DNA of 64,000 bases. Source: CAZUGO01 sp964619935 (GTDB lineage: Bacteria; Planctomycetota; Phycisphaerae; UBA1845; CAIVHJ01). Below, one piece after another: positions 7,871-16,641 of this stretch. A program made the position numbers and the translations under genes. The stretch spans positions 1-64,000 of the forward strand of contig CAZUGO010000079.1 in assembly GCA_964619935.1 (NCBI GenBank), in the 5' to 3' direction. Each line of letters starts with the position of its first letter. Within the stretch, counting starts at the first letter, position 1. The notes under the pieces were generated by a model. It saw only the letters and a list, made by a program, of their open reading frames with translations, ran no database searches and was not told the origin of the DNA.

Positions 7871-9724
7871 ATGAGCCTCCCCGGGGCAGGCCTGGGCAAG
7901 AGGCAAGTCGATCGGGTCGGGTGTCCTTTGAGGGGCGCTGCGCGGTTGAATACGGATTCCATGGCAGCCAACGCGCCGCCGACGCTCGACGACGCCGTGT
8001 TCCAGCGCAATCTCACGGCCCTCGACGCGTCCCAACCCCAGGTCGCGGCCCAGATCCGATCGACCGTTGTGCCGCCCGGCGTCCGGCTGGCCCATGGACG
8101 CGATGGGTCGGTCACCTTCCGAATCGCCCAGGATGATGGCACGGTGTGGTTGGGCGGCAGTTCCATGCCGACCGTCAGCAGTCCGGCGGTGTTGTCGCAT
8201 TTTGCGCCCGGTCGGGCCAACGTGCTGCTGGCGACCCTGGGGCACGGCGGCGAGGCCGAGGTTCTGCTGCGGCAATTGGAGCCGCAGCAGGCGGTTTATG
8301 CCTGGGATGTCGATCCCCTGGTTCCGGCCCTGGCCTTGCGCCGCTGTGATTTCAGTCGAGACATTGGCCGCGGGCGGTTGCTGCTGGCCCTTGGGTCCGA
8401 GCTGGAGTCCGCGTTGCAGCGCTGCTTTGACGACCATCCCACCCATTTGCCTCCCGCCAGGATTTTCGTGGCGCCACAGTTGGAGGCGGCGGACGTTCAC
8501 GTGCTGCACTCACAGGCGGAAGCGGCCGCCATCCGCCGGCACGGCAGGTTGGACCGCGAGGTAGGTGAGGTCGGGCAACGGCTCCAGACTCGGCGCGGGG
8601 TGAATCCCGGCCGGCGGATTGCGATTGTGAGCATGATGATCGATCCGGAGGTCACGCGGGTCGCCCACGCGTTGGCACGGGCCGCTGAGTCGCTGGGGCT
8701 GGATGCCGGCGTGGTGGTGGTCGATCGTCCTGCCCATGGCCACCGGCTGGCTGCCGCGCGCCATCTTGACGAACGTGCACCGAGCGACGTCATCTTGTTG
8801 AATCAACTGCCCGGCGAGTGGGGCGAGTTGCTCAGCGGCGTTCCGCGGTGCGTCACCTGGTGTGTGTCGGCCGGGGCCTGCCGCCCTGATGCAACCTGGC
8901 GGCCCGCTGTTCCTGACGGCGTCTGGACGGTCCGGCCCGAGTTCGTTCCGGTGCCGCAGGCGTCCATCCTGGGTGTGGCTGCCGACTCGAGTTGCTTTCA
9001 TCTCCGGCAACCCTCCGATCAGGAGCTGGCGCACTATGGCGCCGACGTGGCGGTGATCATGGATGCCGCCGACCTGTCGGCCGACGCCCTGGGGTTGAAG
9101 TGGGAATCCCATCGCCGGCTGTGGGAGGCCATCATCCAGACCCTCCGCCGCCGCCCGTTGTTGTTGGATCAGCCGGCCGCCCTGGCGCTGATTGCCCGGG
9201 TCGGACGCGCGGCCGATGTTGCCCTCGATTCGGATTCGGTCGGCGGTTACCTGGCGTCTCGCATCAGTCAGGTGGTGGCGCCCACCCTGGCCGTGTTGGC
9301 GCTCCTCCGCAGTCAGCGGTCGTCGCAGGCCTCGATCCGGCTGTGGGGCGCCAACTGGGAGTCCCATCCCGAGTCGGCCGCTGCCCGCTGCGGTCCGCGC
9401 CCAACCGACGAGCAGCGCAACCACATCTACAATACTTCCGGCGTCATTCTCCACGTGCTCAACGATGATCGCTGTGAGCAGCAGCTCCTGGATGCCCTGG
9501 CCGCCGAGGCCTGCGTAGTGCGGCACCAGTGCCGCCCCGCGGGTCCCGCCGGGCTGCCCTCGTTTTCTCAGACGCATGAAATCGCTGCCCTGCTGGCCGA
9601 CCTGCCGGCTAACCTGCCCCACCTCCGGGCCCAATGCAAACCAGCCCATGAGTTTGTGAAGCAACACGGGCTGTTTGAGCACCGCCTTTGCGAGCTTCTG
9701 GCACCGGGTCTGAAGATTCACTGA
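7871..9724 (+). CDS. Maf/CgeB-like protein glycosyltransferase
   Basis: Up to 617 residues. The N-terminal third resembles the N-domain of motility accessory factors (flagellin glycosyltransferases): FQRNLTALDASQPQVAAQIR, then a beta-alpha unit FAPGRANVLLATLGHGGEAEVLL and YAWDVDPLVPALALRRCDF. The C-terminal half has a GT-B-like Rossmann region starting at GRRIAIVSMM and a CgeB-like end (LWGANWESHP, HIYNTSGVILHVLND). It therefore probably transfers a sugar to a surface protein or flagellin; donor and target are unknown. The first 30 residues look unlike protein, and the ATG at 7961 (reading MAANAPP) is an equally plausible start. No good ribosome-binding site supports either. Confidence 0.65.
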   Translation: MSLPGAGLGKRQVDRVGCPLRGAARLNTDSMAANAPPTLDDAVFQRNLTALDASQPQVAAQIRSTVVPPGVRLAHGRDGSVTFRIAQDDGTVWLGGSSMPTVSSPAVLSHFAPGRANVLLATLGHGGEAEVLLRQLEPQQAVYAWDVDPLVPALALRRCDFSRDIGRGRLLLALGSELESALQRCFDDHPTHLPPARIFVAPQLEAADVHVLHSQAEAAAIRRHGRLDREVGEVGQRLQTRRGVNPGRRIAIVSMMIDPEVTRVAHALARAAESLGLDAGVVVVDRPAHGHRLAAARHLDERAPSDVILLNQLPGEWGELLSGVPRCVTWCVSAGACRPDATWRPAVPDGVWTVRPEFVPVPQASILGVAADSSCFHLRQPSDQELAHYGADVAVIMDAADLSADALGLKWESHRRLWEAIIQTLRRRPLLLDQPAALALIARVGRAADVALDSDSVGGYLASRISQVVAPTLAVLALLRSQRSSQASIRLWGANWESHPESAAARCGPRPTDEQRNHIYNTSGVILHVLNDDRCEQQLLDALAAEACVVRHQCRPAGPAGLPSFSQTHEIAALLADLPANLPHLRAQCKPAHEFVKQHGLFEHRLCELLAPGLKIH

Positions 9725-9757
9725 AAAAAATCGATGAGCGGACCTAACACATTGATT

Positions 9758-9770
9758 GCAACTATGTTGC
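9758..9770. promoter_or_regulatory. Small inverted repeat upstream of sigma factor gene
   Basis: GCAAC-TAT-GTTGC is a perfect 5-bp inverted repeat eight bases before the TGTGA/TCACA palindrome. It could be a second operator half. Confidence 0.25.
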
Positions 9771-9777
9771 GACACAG

Positions 9778-9793
9778 TGTGAAATAATTCACA
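9778..9793. promoter_or_regulatory. CRP/FNR-family binding site candidate
   Basis: TGTGA-AATAAT-TCACA is an exact match to the palindromic consensus of the CRP branch of the CRP/FNR regulators. It sits in an AT-rich intergenic region 150 bases before the sigma factor start. The direct repeat TACTAA-AAGCG-TACTAA lies further downstream, at about 9817-9833. Confidence 0.5.
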
Positions 9794-9943
9794 AAAAGTT
9801 CCTGTAACATATTGGTACTAAAAGCGTACTAATTAGTGGGGTAAGCAATAGCTTGCATCCGGACCGCCGGGTCGGGTCGTGCCAGGAGGCCTTCGATCGC
9901 CGATCGCCGGGCGGGGTCGGACATCGACAGAGGTGGAGAAAGC

Positions 9944-10762
9944 ATGGTTTCACAGAGGCAGAGCAACCCGGTTCAAGTCGACTTTCCGGAGCCGCCGCGG
10001 TTCATCGACCACCAGGAACTCAGCGAGCGCGGGGTCGTTCATCGGCTGTTTCGGACCAGTGATGATCCGCCGCAGGAGGGCCGCTTGTCTCGCCAGGAGG
10101 AGGTCCTGCTGTTCAAGCGGATGCAGTACTGCGGCTATCGCATGAGCAAGATGTGGGATCGCCTGGAAAACCTCACTGCTGTCGAGCAGAAGCGCTATCT
10201 CAAATGGTACAAGCAGTACAACGAGATTCGCGCCCGTGTGGTCAGCGCCAACATGGGGCTGGTCTTCGACATGTTGAGCAAGAGTCGCTTCAGGAGCGCC
10301 GATTTTGACGAGCTGCGCAGCGAGGGTCTGCTGGCATTGCTGCGCTCGGTGGACACGTACAATCCGTGGAGCGGCTTTCGATTCAGCACCTACGCCTGCA
10401 ACTCGATCATCAATGCCTTTTCGCGGGTGGCGCTCATGGAGCGGAAGCGCAGTCACCTATGGGTCGGCAGCTTTGATCCGAACCTTGAGCCGGTCGACAC
10501 GCGGGAGCCGCGGCGGTCCGAGCATCTGGGGCTCATGGCCGAGCGGCTGGTGGCGGTGCTCAACGATCGGGCCACGCCGTTGAGCGAGAACGAGAAGTAT
10601 GTATTGCGGGCCCGGTTCCCGCTGCAGCCGGAGGCCCGCCGGGCCACCCTGCAGAAGTTGGGTGACGCCTTGCAGGTCAGCAAGGAGCGCGTCCGCCAGA
10701 TTCAGGCGTCGGCGCTCGGCAAGCTGCGTCGGGCCCTGGTCTCGGACTCGGTGCTGCAATAA
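9944..10762 (+). CDS. Sigma-70 family RNA polymerase sigma factor
   Basis: A 272-residue factor lacking region 1.1 and the full region 1.2 of the housekeeping sigma. Region 2 is clear: NMGLVFDMLSKSRF, then DELRSEGLLALLRSVDTYNP and FSTYACNSIINAF. Region 4 at the C-terminus has LSENEKYVLRARF and the helix-turn-helix LGDALQVSKERVRQIQ, the RpoD/group 2-like form rather than the ECF form. Region 3 is short. It should direct polymerase to an alternative promoter set. An AT-rich upstream region with a CRP-like palindrome suggests regulated transcription. The ATG follows GGTGGAGAAAGC, giving a reasonable ribosome-binding site. Its target genes cannot be inferred here. Confidence 0.9.
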   Translation: MVSQRQSNPVQVDFPEPPRFIDHQELSERGVVHRLFRTSDDPPQEGRLSRQEEVLLFKRMQYCGYRMSKMWDRLENLTAVEQKRYLKWYKQYNEIRARVVSANMGLVFDMLSKSRFRSADFDELRSEGLLALLRSVDTYNPWSGFRFSTYACNSIINAFSRVALMERKRSHLWVGSFDPNLEPVDTREPRRSEHLGLMAERLVAVLNDRATPLSENEKYVLRARFPLQPEARRATLQKLGDALQVSKERVRQIQASALGKLRRALVSDSVLQ

Positions 10763-10788
10763 CCAATAAGAATGGGCCTGAGGGTCTC

Positions 10789-10817
10789 TTGACGGGCCGC
10801 CGCCGGGCGTTTATTCT
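10789..10817 (+). promoter_or_regulatory. Strong sigma-70 promoter of the MATE leader
   Basis: TTGACG (10789-10794) and TATTCT (10812-10817) are separated by 17 bases. Transcription should begin near 10824, about 20 bases before the leader ORF. Confidence 0.75.
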
Positions 10818-10845
10818 GAACGCCCTTGCTTAGGAGTCATGATCG

Positions 10846-10935
10846 ATGAAGGTCAAGCGCGTATCCAGGATTGCGACACCGGCGGCCCGCACGCCGGCGG
10901 CGTGTTGCGACCTTCGTGGAGTACCCGACTCCTGA
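10846..10935 (+). CDS. Candidate leader peptide (29 aa) with Cys-Cys
   Basis: An ATG nine bases after AGGAG opens a 29-codon frame that starts MKVKRVSRIA and later reads AACCDLRG, then stops. It is basic, has a consecutive cysteine pair, and lies between a strong promoter and an intrinsic terminator. The ribosome-binding AGGAGTC (10832-10838) can pair perfectly with GACTCCT (10928-10934) overlapping the end of the same ORF. This is the layout of a translation-dependent attenuator. A 34-codon frame from ATG 10839 overlaps in another frame, but its spacing to AGGAG is only two bases. No homology is recognised, so this may also be a non-coding leader or an independent small RNA. Confidence 0.45.
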   Translation: MKVKRVSRIATPAARTPAACCDLRGVPDS

Positions 10936-10971
10936 GCGACTGACCTGCTTGTCTTGTTGTGCTCGATGACC

Positions 10972-11004
10972 GCCCCGGGAGTTCACGAACCCGGGGCTTT
11001 TTTT
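10972..11004 (+). terminator. Intrinsic terminator between leader and MATE gene
   Basis: GCCCCGGG (10972-10979) and CCCGGGGC (10990-10997) form a perfect 8-bp stem with a 10-base loop, followed by seven T residues. It ends 16 bases before the MATE start codon, so it either ends a small RNA or acts as an attenuator. Confidence 0.85.
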
Positions 11005-11020
11005 GTGGGTGATGTGACCG

Positions 11021-12472
11021 GTGGCAGCCCAGGAATTGCACTTATCTGACGCGGCGGATCATCGGGGTGAGATCCGGTCGGTGGTGGCCATGACCATCCC
11101 GATGGTGATCACCACCTGCAGTCCGATGGTCATGCGCGTGGTGGACTTCGCCTTTGTGTCCACGCTGGGGCGCGAAGCTCAGGCGGCGATCATCCCGGCC
11201 CAGATTGCCTTGTGGTGCTACATGGCTGCCTGCATCGGGCTGGTGTCTGCGGTCAGCACCTATGCGTCGCAGTGTCTGGGTCGTGACCGGCTGGCGGACT
11301 GCAGCGCCTACGGCTGGCAGAGCGTGTATCTGTCGGTGTTTCTGGGTGTGTTGGGTCTGGGGTTGTTGCCGGTGTTTCCGGTGATTTTCGCCTGGGTGGA
11401 CCACGAGCCGCAGGTCATGGCCATGGAGGTGTTGTACACCCAGGTCAGCGTGTGGGCCATCCTGCCGACGGTGGCGGCCCAGGCGTTGGGCGCCTATTTC
11501 ACCGGCATCCATCGCCCGCGGGTGACCATGGTGGTGGCCCTGGAGGCGAACGCCCTGAACATCTTGTTGGACTACGCCTTGATCTTTGGGGCTTTGGGCT
11601 GTCCGCAGATGGGCTTCCGGGGCGCCGCCTTGGGGACGGTGATCGCGGCCTTCTACCAGACGGCCCGCCTGTTGGCGACCCTGTGGTGGGGCGAATCGCG
11701 ACGGGTCTATGCGGCCCGCCGGACCTTGGCGATCGACTGGGGGAAGCTGGGCGATTTGGTTCGCGTGGGCGGGCCGCAGGGTTTGCAGTGGTTGAGCGAC
11801 GTCACGGTCTGGGGTTTGTTCAACATGTTCTTGATCGGCCGTTTCGGTACGGCCGAGCTGGCGGCCTCGAACATCGCCTGGCAGTACATCCGCATCAGTC
11901 TGATGCCCATAATCGGCGTGGGCCAGGCGATCACGGTGATGGTCGGCCGGGCCATCGGGCAAGGGAATTTCGAACGGGCCCGGCGGTTCACGCGCATCGG
12001 CATCGCGATTTCCTTCGCGTACAGCGTGGTGGTGTTGGTGGTTTACGTGAGTGCCAGACCGACCTTGATCGGGCTGTTCACCGACGACCCCACGGTGCTG
12101 GCCGTCGGCGTCAAGGTGATGCTCTGTGTGGCGCTGTTCCAGTGGTTCGATGTTCTGGGGACCAGCTATTACCACGCCTTGCGCGGCGCCGGCGACACCC
12201 GCTGGCCGATGGTGATGTTCGTGGTCAGCCATTGGGCCGTGATCATCGGCGGCGGCAGCATTGTGGTGTGGCTCCGACCTGATCTGGGCAGCTTGGGGCC
12301 GTGGATGGTGGCCACGGTGTTGATCTCGTTCACCGGAGCGCTATTGTGGTGGCGCTGGAATAGCCGGGCCTGGATGCGGATCAACCTGTTTCGTGACGCT
12401 CCGCAGCCGCCGCCGGGCGGGCGCGCGCCCGTTGCGGTCGACGCCCAGCCGATCGATTCGCTCGGGGCCTGA
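11021..12472 (+). CDS. MATE family multidrug efflux transporter
   Basis: A 483-residue inner-membrane protein with about twelve hydrophobic segments in two related halves, as in NorM/MATE exporters, which swap cytoplasmic drugs for Na+ or H+. Recognisable stretches include the first-helix IPMVITTCSPMVMRVVDFAFV, the FTGIHRPRVTMVV loop between halves and the C-terminal HALRGAGDTRWPM, which matches the conserved 'RG.GDT..P' of the family. The GTG start has only a weak GGGTGA before it. The gene sits directly behind a terminator hairpin and leader ORF, so its expression is probably gated by read-through. A Pro/Arg-rich cytoplasmic tail follows the last helix. Substrate is unknown. Confidence 0.92.
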   Translation: MAAQELHLSDAADHRGEIRSVVAMTIPMVITTCSPMVMRVVDFAFVSTLGREAQAAIIPAQIALWCYMAACIGLVSAVSTYASQCLGRDRLADCSAYGWQSVYLSVFLGVLGLGLLPVFPVIFAWVDHEPQVMAMEVLYTQVSVWAILPTVAAQALGAYFTGIHRPRVTMVVALEANALNILLDYALIFGALGCPQMGFRGAALGTVIAAFYQTARLLATLWWGESRRVYAARRTLAIDWGKLGDLVRVGGPQGLQWLSDVTVWGLFNMFLIGRFGTAELAASNIAWQYIRISLMPIIGVGQAITVMVGRAIGQGNFERARRFTRIGIAISFAYSVVVLVVYVSARPTLIGLFTDDPTVLAVGVKVMLCVALFQWFDVLGTSYYHALRGAGDTRWPMVMFVVSHWAVIIGGGSIVVWLRPDLGSLGPWMVATVLISFTGALLWWRWNSRAWMRINLFRDAPQPPPGGRAPVAVDAQPIDSLGA

Positions 12473-12547
12473 GCGCCCTACGTTCAGGGTGGGCCGGCGG
12501 CGACCCCCGGGGATGCGCCGGACCGGTCCGCCAGCAAGGTTTCACAG

Positions 12548-12576
12548 TTGCAAAGCGGCCGCTAACTGGCTATAAA
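12548..12576 (+). promoter_or_regulatory. Sigma-70 promoter of the HEAT-repeat gene
   Basis: TTGCAA (12548-12553) and TATAAA (12571-12576) are separated by exactly 17 bases. Transcription would start near 12583, leaving a leader of about 155 bases before the ATG at 12738. Confidence 0.65.
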
Positions 12577-12737
12577 AGAAGTTGTTAGTGGTTCGCGTGC
12601 TCTTTGGCGGCGTGCAACCGCGAACGCTCGGTGGGTCATTCAGCTCCCACGGTGGTGCCACCGCGGAGCCGGCAATCACTTCTGGCGGGGTATGCTCGTT
12701 TCAGGCGATCTTGGCAATTAGGTTTCCACAGCGAATC

Positions 12738-15014
12738 ATGACGGGGACAGGCCTTACCAAACGGTGCGGGATCCAAATGACGATGGGGGTCCTGGCAGCC
12801 TGGGCCGGGGCGGTTTCCGTCGTTGCCCAGACACCGCCAGCCGAACCGCGCGCCGCGGCGGCCCCGGATTCCCGCAGTTCCGACCAGCTCGATGAGATCA
12901 ACAATTGGGTGAGCATCGTCAAGACGGCGAATCTGCCGGACGAGCTGCGGGTGTTCAACGCCAACCAGTTGATTCAAAAAGACTGGCCGGAGGCCATCGA
13001 AGCGGTCATGCAACTGCTGACCGATTCAGATACCGAGCACGCCTGTGTCTCGGTGTGCCGGGCGCTGGCCCGCAATGGGCCGCCGCGCGCCGAATTCATC
13101 GATCCGCTCTTGCGGCTGTTGCGCGACGGGCGGCAGCCCATCCAGGTGGAGGCCAGTGCCGCCCTGGCCGGCTATGAAGACCCGGTGGTGGCCCAGCGCC
13201 TTACGGAATTGATCCGCGATGCCGAGGCTCCAGCGCCGGCGCGGGCGGCGGCCATCGCGACCGTGGCTGAATTCGAAGACCGGCTGCGCGCGGGCGGCAT
13301 CCTGATCGGGTTGCTGGAGCACGGTGACGCCCAGATCAACGAGCCGCTGTATGCCGCCTTGCGGCAGGTCAGCGGGCTGCAGACCGACGACCCCGAGATC
13401 TGGCGGCAGTGGTGGGACGAAGTCAAGGACTTGCGGCTGGAGGATTGGCAGCAGCGCGAAATCAAACGGCTGCGCTCGCGCATGGCCTCAATGCAGGCGG
13501 CCTACGACCAGATGGGCCGGCGGCTCCAGGATGCCCTCCAGCAAGCCTATCTGCGTGCGGGCAACGGCGACAAGGCCAAGCTGTTGGCCACCTTTTTGAC
13601 CGACGATTTTGAGCTGGCCCGCAAGCTGGGCCTCGACTTCGTGCAGCGCGACATCATCGACGGCGTCATTCCCGACGAGCAGGTTCGTACGGCCCTGCGC
13701 TCGCGGATCACCGACCCGTCGCCGGCCATCCGCCGGGGGGTGCTGACCATTCTGGGCAACCTGCGGGATCAGGCTGATGCCCCGCGGGTCATCGAGCTGC
13801 TGCGCTCCGAGACGGATCCGGCGACACGTCTGGCCGCGATCGTGACTTTGGGCGAGTTGTCCAATCCGCAAGCCGGCCCGGTGCTCATCGAGGTCCTGCA
13901 GGGCTCGGCGAGTTCCCTGGCCGACAAGTTGGCGGCCGCCAAGGCGCTGGGGCGATTGGGATCCGTGGGTGACGGTCCGCCCGAAGACCGCGGCGATGCC
14001 ATCGTCGATGCCCTGACCCAGGCGTACCACGACAGCAGCGGGCCCTTCCCGACCCTGCAGCGGGCCGTGCTCCAGGCCATGTCCCAGATTGGCGACCGCC
14101 GCTTCGCCGCGATTCTGCTGGAGCATCTGCAACTCGATCCGGCGGATGTCCGTCTGTACTGCATCGTCGGTCTGCGGCAGATGCGCGACCCCCAGTATCT
14201 TGCGAGTATCCTGCCGTATCTCACGGATGCCGATGTGGCCGTGCGCCGCGAAGTCGCCGTCGCCATCGGGCGGCTGGGCGAAGGCGAAACCCAACTGGGC
14301 ACGCTGTTGAGCCGCTTGGGGCCCGATGGCGAGACCGATGCTTCGGTCACCAAGGAGCTGTGGAAGAGCTTCGGCCAGATCTGGGATAAACTGGAGGGCG
14401 TGGTGCAGTTCGGCTGGGCCAAGCGGATCAACGACAACGCTGATCGTCAGATCGAGTTGCTCAAGCGGCTGGAAGCCGCCCTGATCGCCCAGACGCGCTT
14501 CGGCGTCGAGGTGGCCGACGTTCGGACGGCGCTGGCCGGCTGTTACGACACGGCGGAACGTCATGTGGAGGCCGCCCGCTACTGGGGGCTGACTGCGGAA
14601 GTGTACAACCAGGCCGGCGACCCGCGGGGTCGCGATGCCGCCGTGGCTCAGTTTCGGTCCTTGCTGCGGGCCGCCCAGTACGATCAGGCCGTGGCCGGTG
14701 GTCGCAAACTGCTCAGCGAAGATGTGGAGACCTTCAAACCTCGGCTCGGCAATGTCGTGCTTGAGCAGCTTGCCGCCGAAGCGGCCGCCAAGCGGCCCGA
14801 GCGCATCGCCGCCTTGCTGGCCGCGGTCAAGAAACTGCCGCAACTGATGATGGACGACACCTTCAAGTCCAGCCTGCGGCGCTATGACGACGGCCAGACC
14901 CAGACCTCCAGCGAAGAACCGTTGCCGGCTTCTTCCAGTTCGCAATTCACCCGATCGTCGATTGCCATCGCGGGATTGCCGGGCGTCACTCCGCCGCGGG
15001 CCCAAACCGGCTGA
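12738..15014 (+). CDS. Exported HEAT-repeat protein
   Basis: From ATG 12738 the product is 758 residues and begins with a signal peptide (MGVLAAWAGAVSVVAQ). Upstream in-frame codons precede the predicted promoter start and look non-coding. Residues about 50-230 and 320-520 are HEAT-type helical repeats of about 33-38 residues, typified by PAIRRGVLTILGNLRDQADA and VAVRREVAVAIGRLGEG. The last 200 residues form a helical TPR-like region. Such proteins are scaffolds; no enzyme motif is seen. It is transcribed convergently with the FAD oxidoreductase and the two coding regions overlap by 29 bases at their 3' ends. Partner unknown. Confidence 0.85.
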   Translation: MTGTGLTKRCGIQMTMGVLAAWAGAVSVVAQTPPAEPRAAAAPDSRSSDQLDEINNWVSIVKTANLPDELRVFNANQLIQKDWPEAIEAVMQLLTDSDTEHACVSVCRALARNGPPRAEFIDPLLRLLRDGRQPIQVEASAALAGYEDPVVAQRLTELIRDAEAPAPARAAAIATVAEFEDRLRAGGILIGLLEHGDAQINEPLYAALRQVSGLQTDDPEIWRQWWDEVKDLRLEDWQQREIKRLRSRMASMQAAYDQMGRRLQDALQQAYLRAGNGDKAKLLATFLTDDFELARKLGLDFVQRDIIDGVIPDEQVRTALRSRITDPSPAIRRGVLTILGNLRDQADAPRVIELLRSETDPATRLAAIVTLGELSNPQAGPVLIEVLQGSASSLADKLAAAKALGRLGSVGDGPPEDRGDAIVDALTQAYHDSSGPFPTLQRAVLQAMSQIGDRRFAAILLEHLQLDPADVRLYCIVGLRQMRDPQYLASILPYLTDADVAVRREVAVAIGRLGEGETQLGTLLSRLGPDGETDASVTKELWKSFGQIWDKLEGVVQFGWAKRINDNADRQIELLKRLEAALIAQTRFGVEVADVRTALAGCYDTAERHVEAARYWGLTAEVYNQAGDPRGRDAAVAQFRSLLRAAQYDQAVAGGRKLLSEDVETFKPRLGNVVLEQLAAEAAAKRPERIAALLAAVKKLPQLMMDDTFKSSLRRYDDGQTQTSSEEPLPASSSSQFTRSSIAIAGLPGVTPPRAQTG

Positions 15015-16602
15015 TGATGCGGTCGGCGGTCTTCAGACCGTCGATCGCGGCACTGATGATGCCCCCGGCGTACCCGGCTCCTTCACCAACGGGATACAGT
15101 CCACCCACTGCAGTTGACTCGCGGGTCTGAGGATCCCTTGGGATTCGAACCGGCGCGCTGGCCCGGGTCTCGGGGGCGGTGACCAGGGCCTGATCGCCGG
15201 CGAAGCCCGGCAGCCGCTGATCGAGCAGGCCCAAGGCCCGTTTGAGGGCGGCGTCCACTTCCCGCGGGATCAACCGGGCGATGTCGGCCCACTGCCCGCC
15301 CAACGGGTAGCTGGTGTTCAGGGTCCCGTCCGAGGGTCGGCCTTGGAGGTAGTCACAGGCCCGCTGGGCCGGCACGGCATATCCGCCTGCGGTGGCCGCA
15401 AAAGCCCCGGCTTCCCATTGCCGTTGGTAGGCCAGCCCGCGCAGCGGATCGTCGCCGAACCGTTCGGTGGGAATGGTGATGACCAGCCCGCTGTTGGCGA
15501 ACGGGCCGCCGCGCGACGCCCGCGACGCCCCGTTGGTGACGATCAGTCCGGGCGATTCGTGGGTCGGCAGGATGATCCCGCCCGGGCACATGCAGAAGCT
15601 GAACAGGTCGGCGCCGGCGCCCGCGGCGCCTTTGGCGACCAGGTGGTAATCCGCCGGCGGCAGGCGATCGTGTCCGGCGTGCCGGCCGTATTGCCAGCGA
15701 TCGACCTGGTCCTGGAAGTGCTCGATGCGGACGCCCAGTTGGAAGGGCTTGGCCACGATGGGCACACCGCGCTGGCTGAGCATGGTCACGGTGTCGCGCG
15801 CCGAGTGTCCGATGGCCAGGATGGCGCAGTCCGCCGGCACCACCTGGTCGGCGGTGCGCAGTCCGCGGACCCGCCGGTCCTCGTCGAGGAGCAGATCATC
15901 GAGCCGGGTGGCGAAACGCACTTCAGCGCCGAGAGACTCGAGGTGTTTGCGGAGGCGCATACAGATATTCGGCAGCCGGTCGCTTCCGATGTGCGGCTTG
16001 CCGTCGCTCAGAATCTCCGGGGCGGCGCCGTGTTCGTAGAGCACCTGCAGCACCAGCGGCGTGTGCGGGTCGTTGATGCGCGTGTACAGCTTGCCGTCGC
16101 TGTAGGCGCCGGCACCGCCCTCGCCGAACAGCAGGTTCGATTCCGGGTCGAAAATCCGTTGGCGATAGAATCGTTGTATGACGTCGCGGTGGCGGGTGCG
16201 GACGTCGCGTCCGCGTTCGAGGATCAACGGCCGGTAACCGAAGCAGGCCAGCCGCCAGGCGGCAAACATGCCCGCGGGTCCGAAGCCGACGATCACCGGG
16301 CGGTGGCGCAGCGGGGTGCTCGCGGGGGTCGGGTCGACCCCCGGCCGGTCGGTGAGCATGACCACGTCCTGGCGGTGCAGCCGCTGGACCGCTCGGCGCT
16401 CGGCGGCGGTATCGTCCAGCGCCGCTTCCACGCAATAGACGAATTGCAAGCGGTCGCGTTTGCGGGCATCCAGCGAGCGGCGGACGGCGGCAAAGCAGCG
16501 GATGCCGGCCGGCGGAAGCTTGAGCCGCCGGGCGATCTTGTCACGCAGGAGGTCCTCGGTCTCGTCGAGGGAGAGCACGATGTCCCGCAGGTAAATGGGC
16601 AC
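14986..16602 (-). CDS. FAD-dependent dehydrogenase (COG2509-like)
   Basis: A 538-residue flavoprotein of the uncharacterised 'FAD-dependent dehydrogenase' group. A small N-terminal domain (residues 1-95) with KLPPAGIRCFAAVRRSLDAR precedes the dinucleotide-binding motif VIVGFGPAGMFAAWRLA near residue 106. Family hallmarks follow: SNLLFGEGGAGAYSDGKLYTR, then CAILAIGHSARDT, FSFCMCPGGIILP and a C-terminal FAD-contact VGGLYPVGEGAGYAGGI. The natural substrate of this widespread family is unknown. It stands alone, divergent from pdxJ. Confidence 0.9.
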   Translation of the reverse strand: MPIYLRDIVLSLDETEDLLRDKIARRLKLPPAGIRCFAAVRRSLDARKRDRLQFVYCVEAALDDTAAERRAVQRLHRQDVVMLTDRPGVDPTPASTPLRHRPVIVGFGPAGMFAAWRLACFGYRPLILERGRDVRTRHRDVIQRFYRQRIFDPESNLLFGEGGAGAYSDGKLYTRINDPHTPLVLQVLYEHGAAPEILSDGKPHIGSDRLPNICMRLRKHLESLGAEVRFATRLDDLLLDEDRRVRGLRTADQVVPADCAILAIGHSARDTVTMLSQRGVPIVAKPFQLGVRIEHFQDQVDRWQYGRHAGHDRLPPADYHLVAKGAAGAGADLFSFCMCPGGIILPTHESPGLIVTNGASRASRGGPFANSGLVITIPTERFGDDPLRGLAYQRQWEAGAFAATAGGYAVPAQRACDYLQGRPSDGTLNTSYPLGGQWADIARLIPREVDAALKRALGLLDQRLPGFAGDQALVTAPETRASAPVRIPRDPQTRESTAVGGLYPVGEGAGYAGGIISAAIDGLKTADRIISRFGPAAE

Positions 16603-16641
16603 GCGCCTAAGACTAGCACTTCGTCTGCGGTGGTGCCAGCA

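Noticed and set aside
10839..10943. 34-codon alternative leader ORF
   Set aside because: Its ATG is only two bases after AGGAG; the frame from 10846 has correct spacing.
15130..15160. GGTTCGAATCC, a tRNA T-loop-like sequence on the minus strand
   Set aside because: It lies inside the FAD oxidoreductase coding sequence and no acceptor, D or anticodon arms can be built around it.
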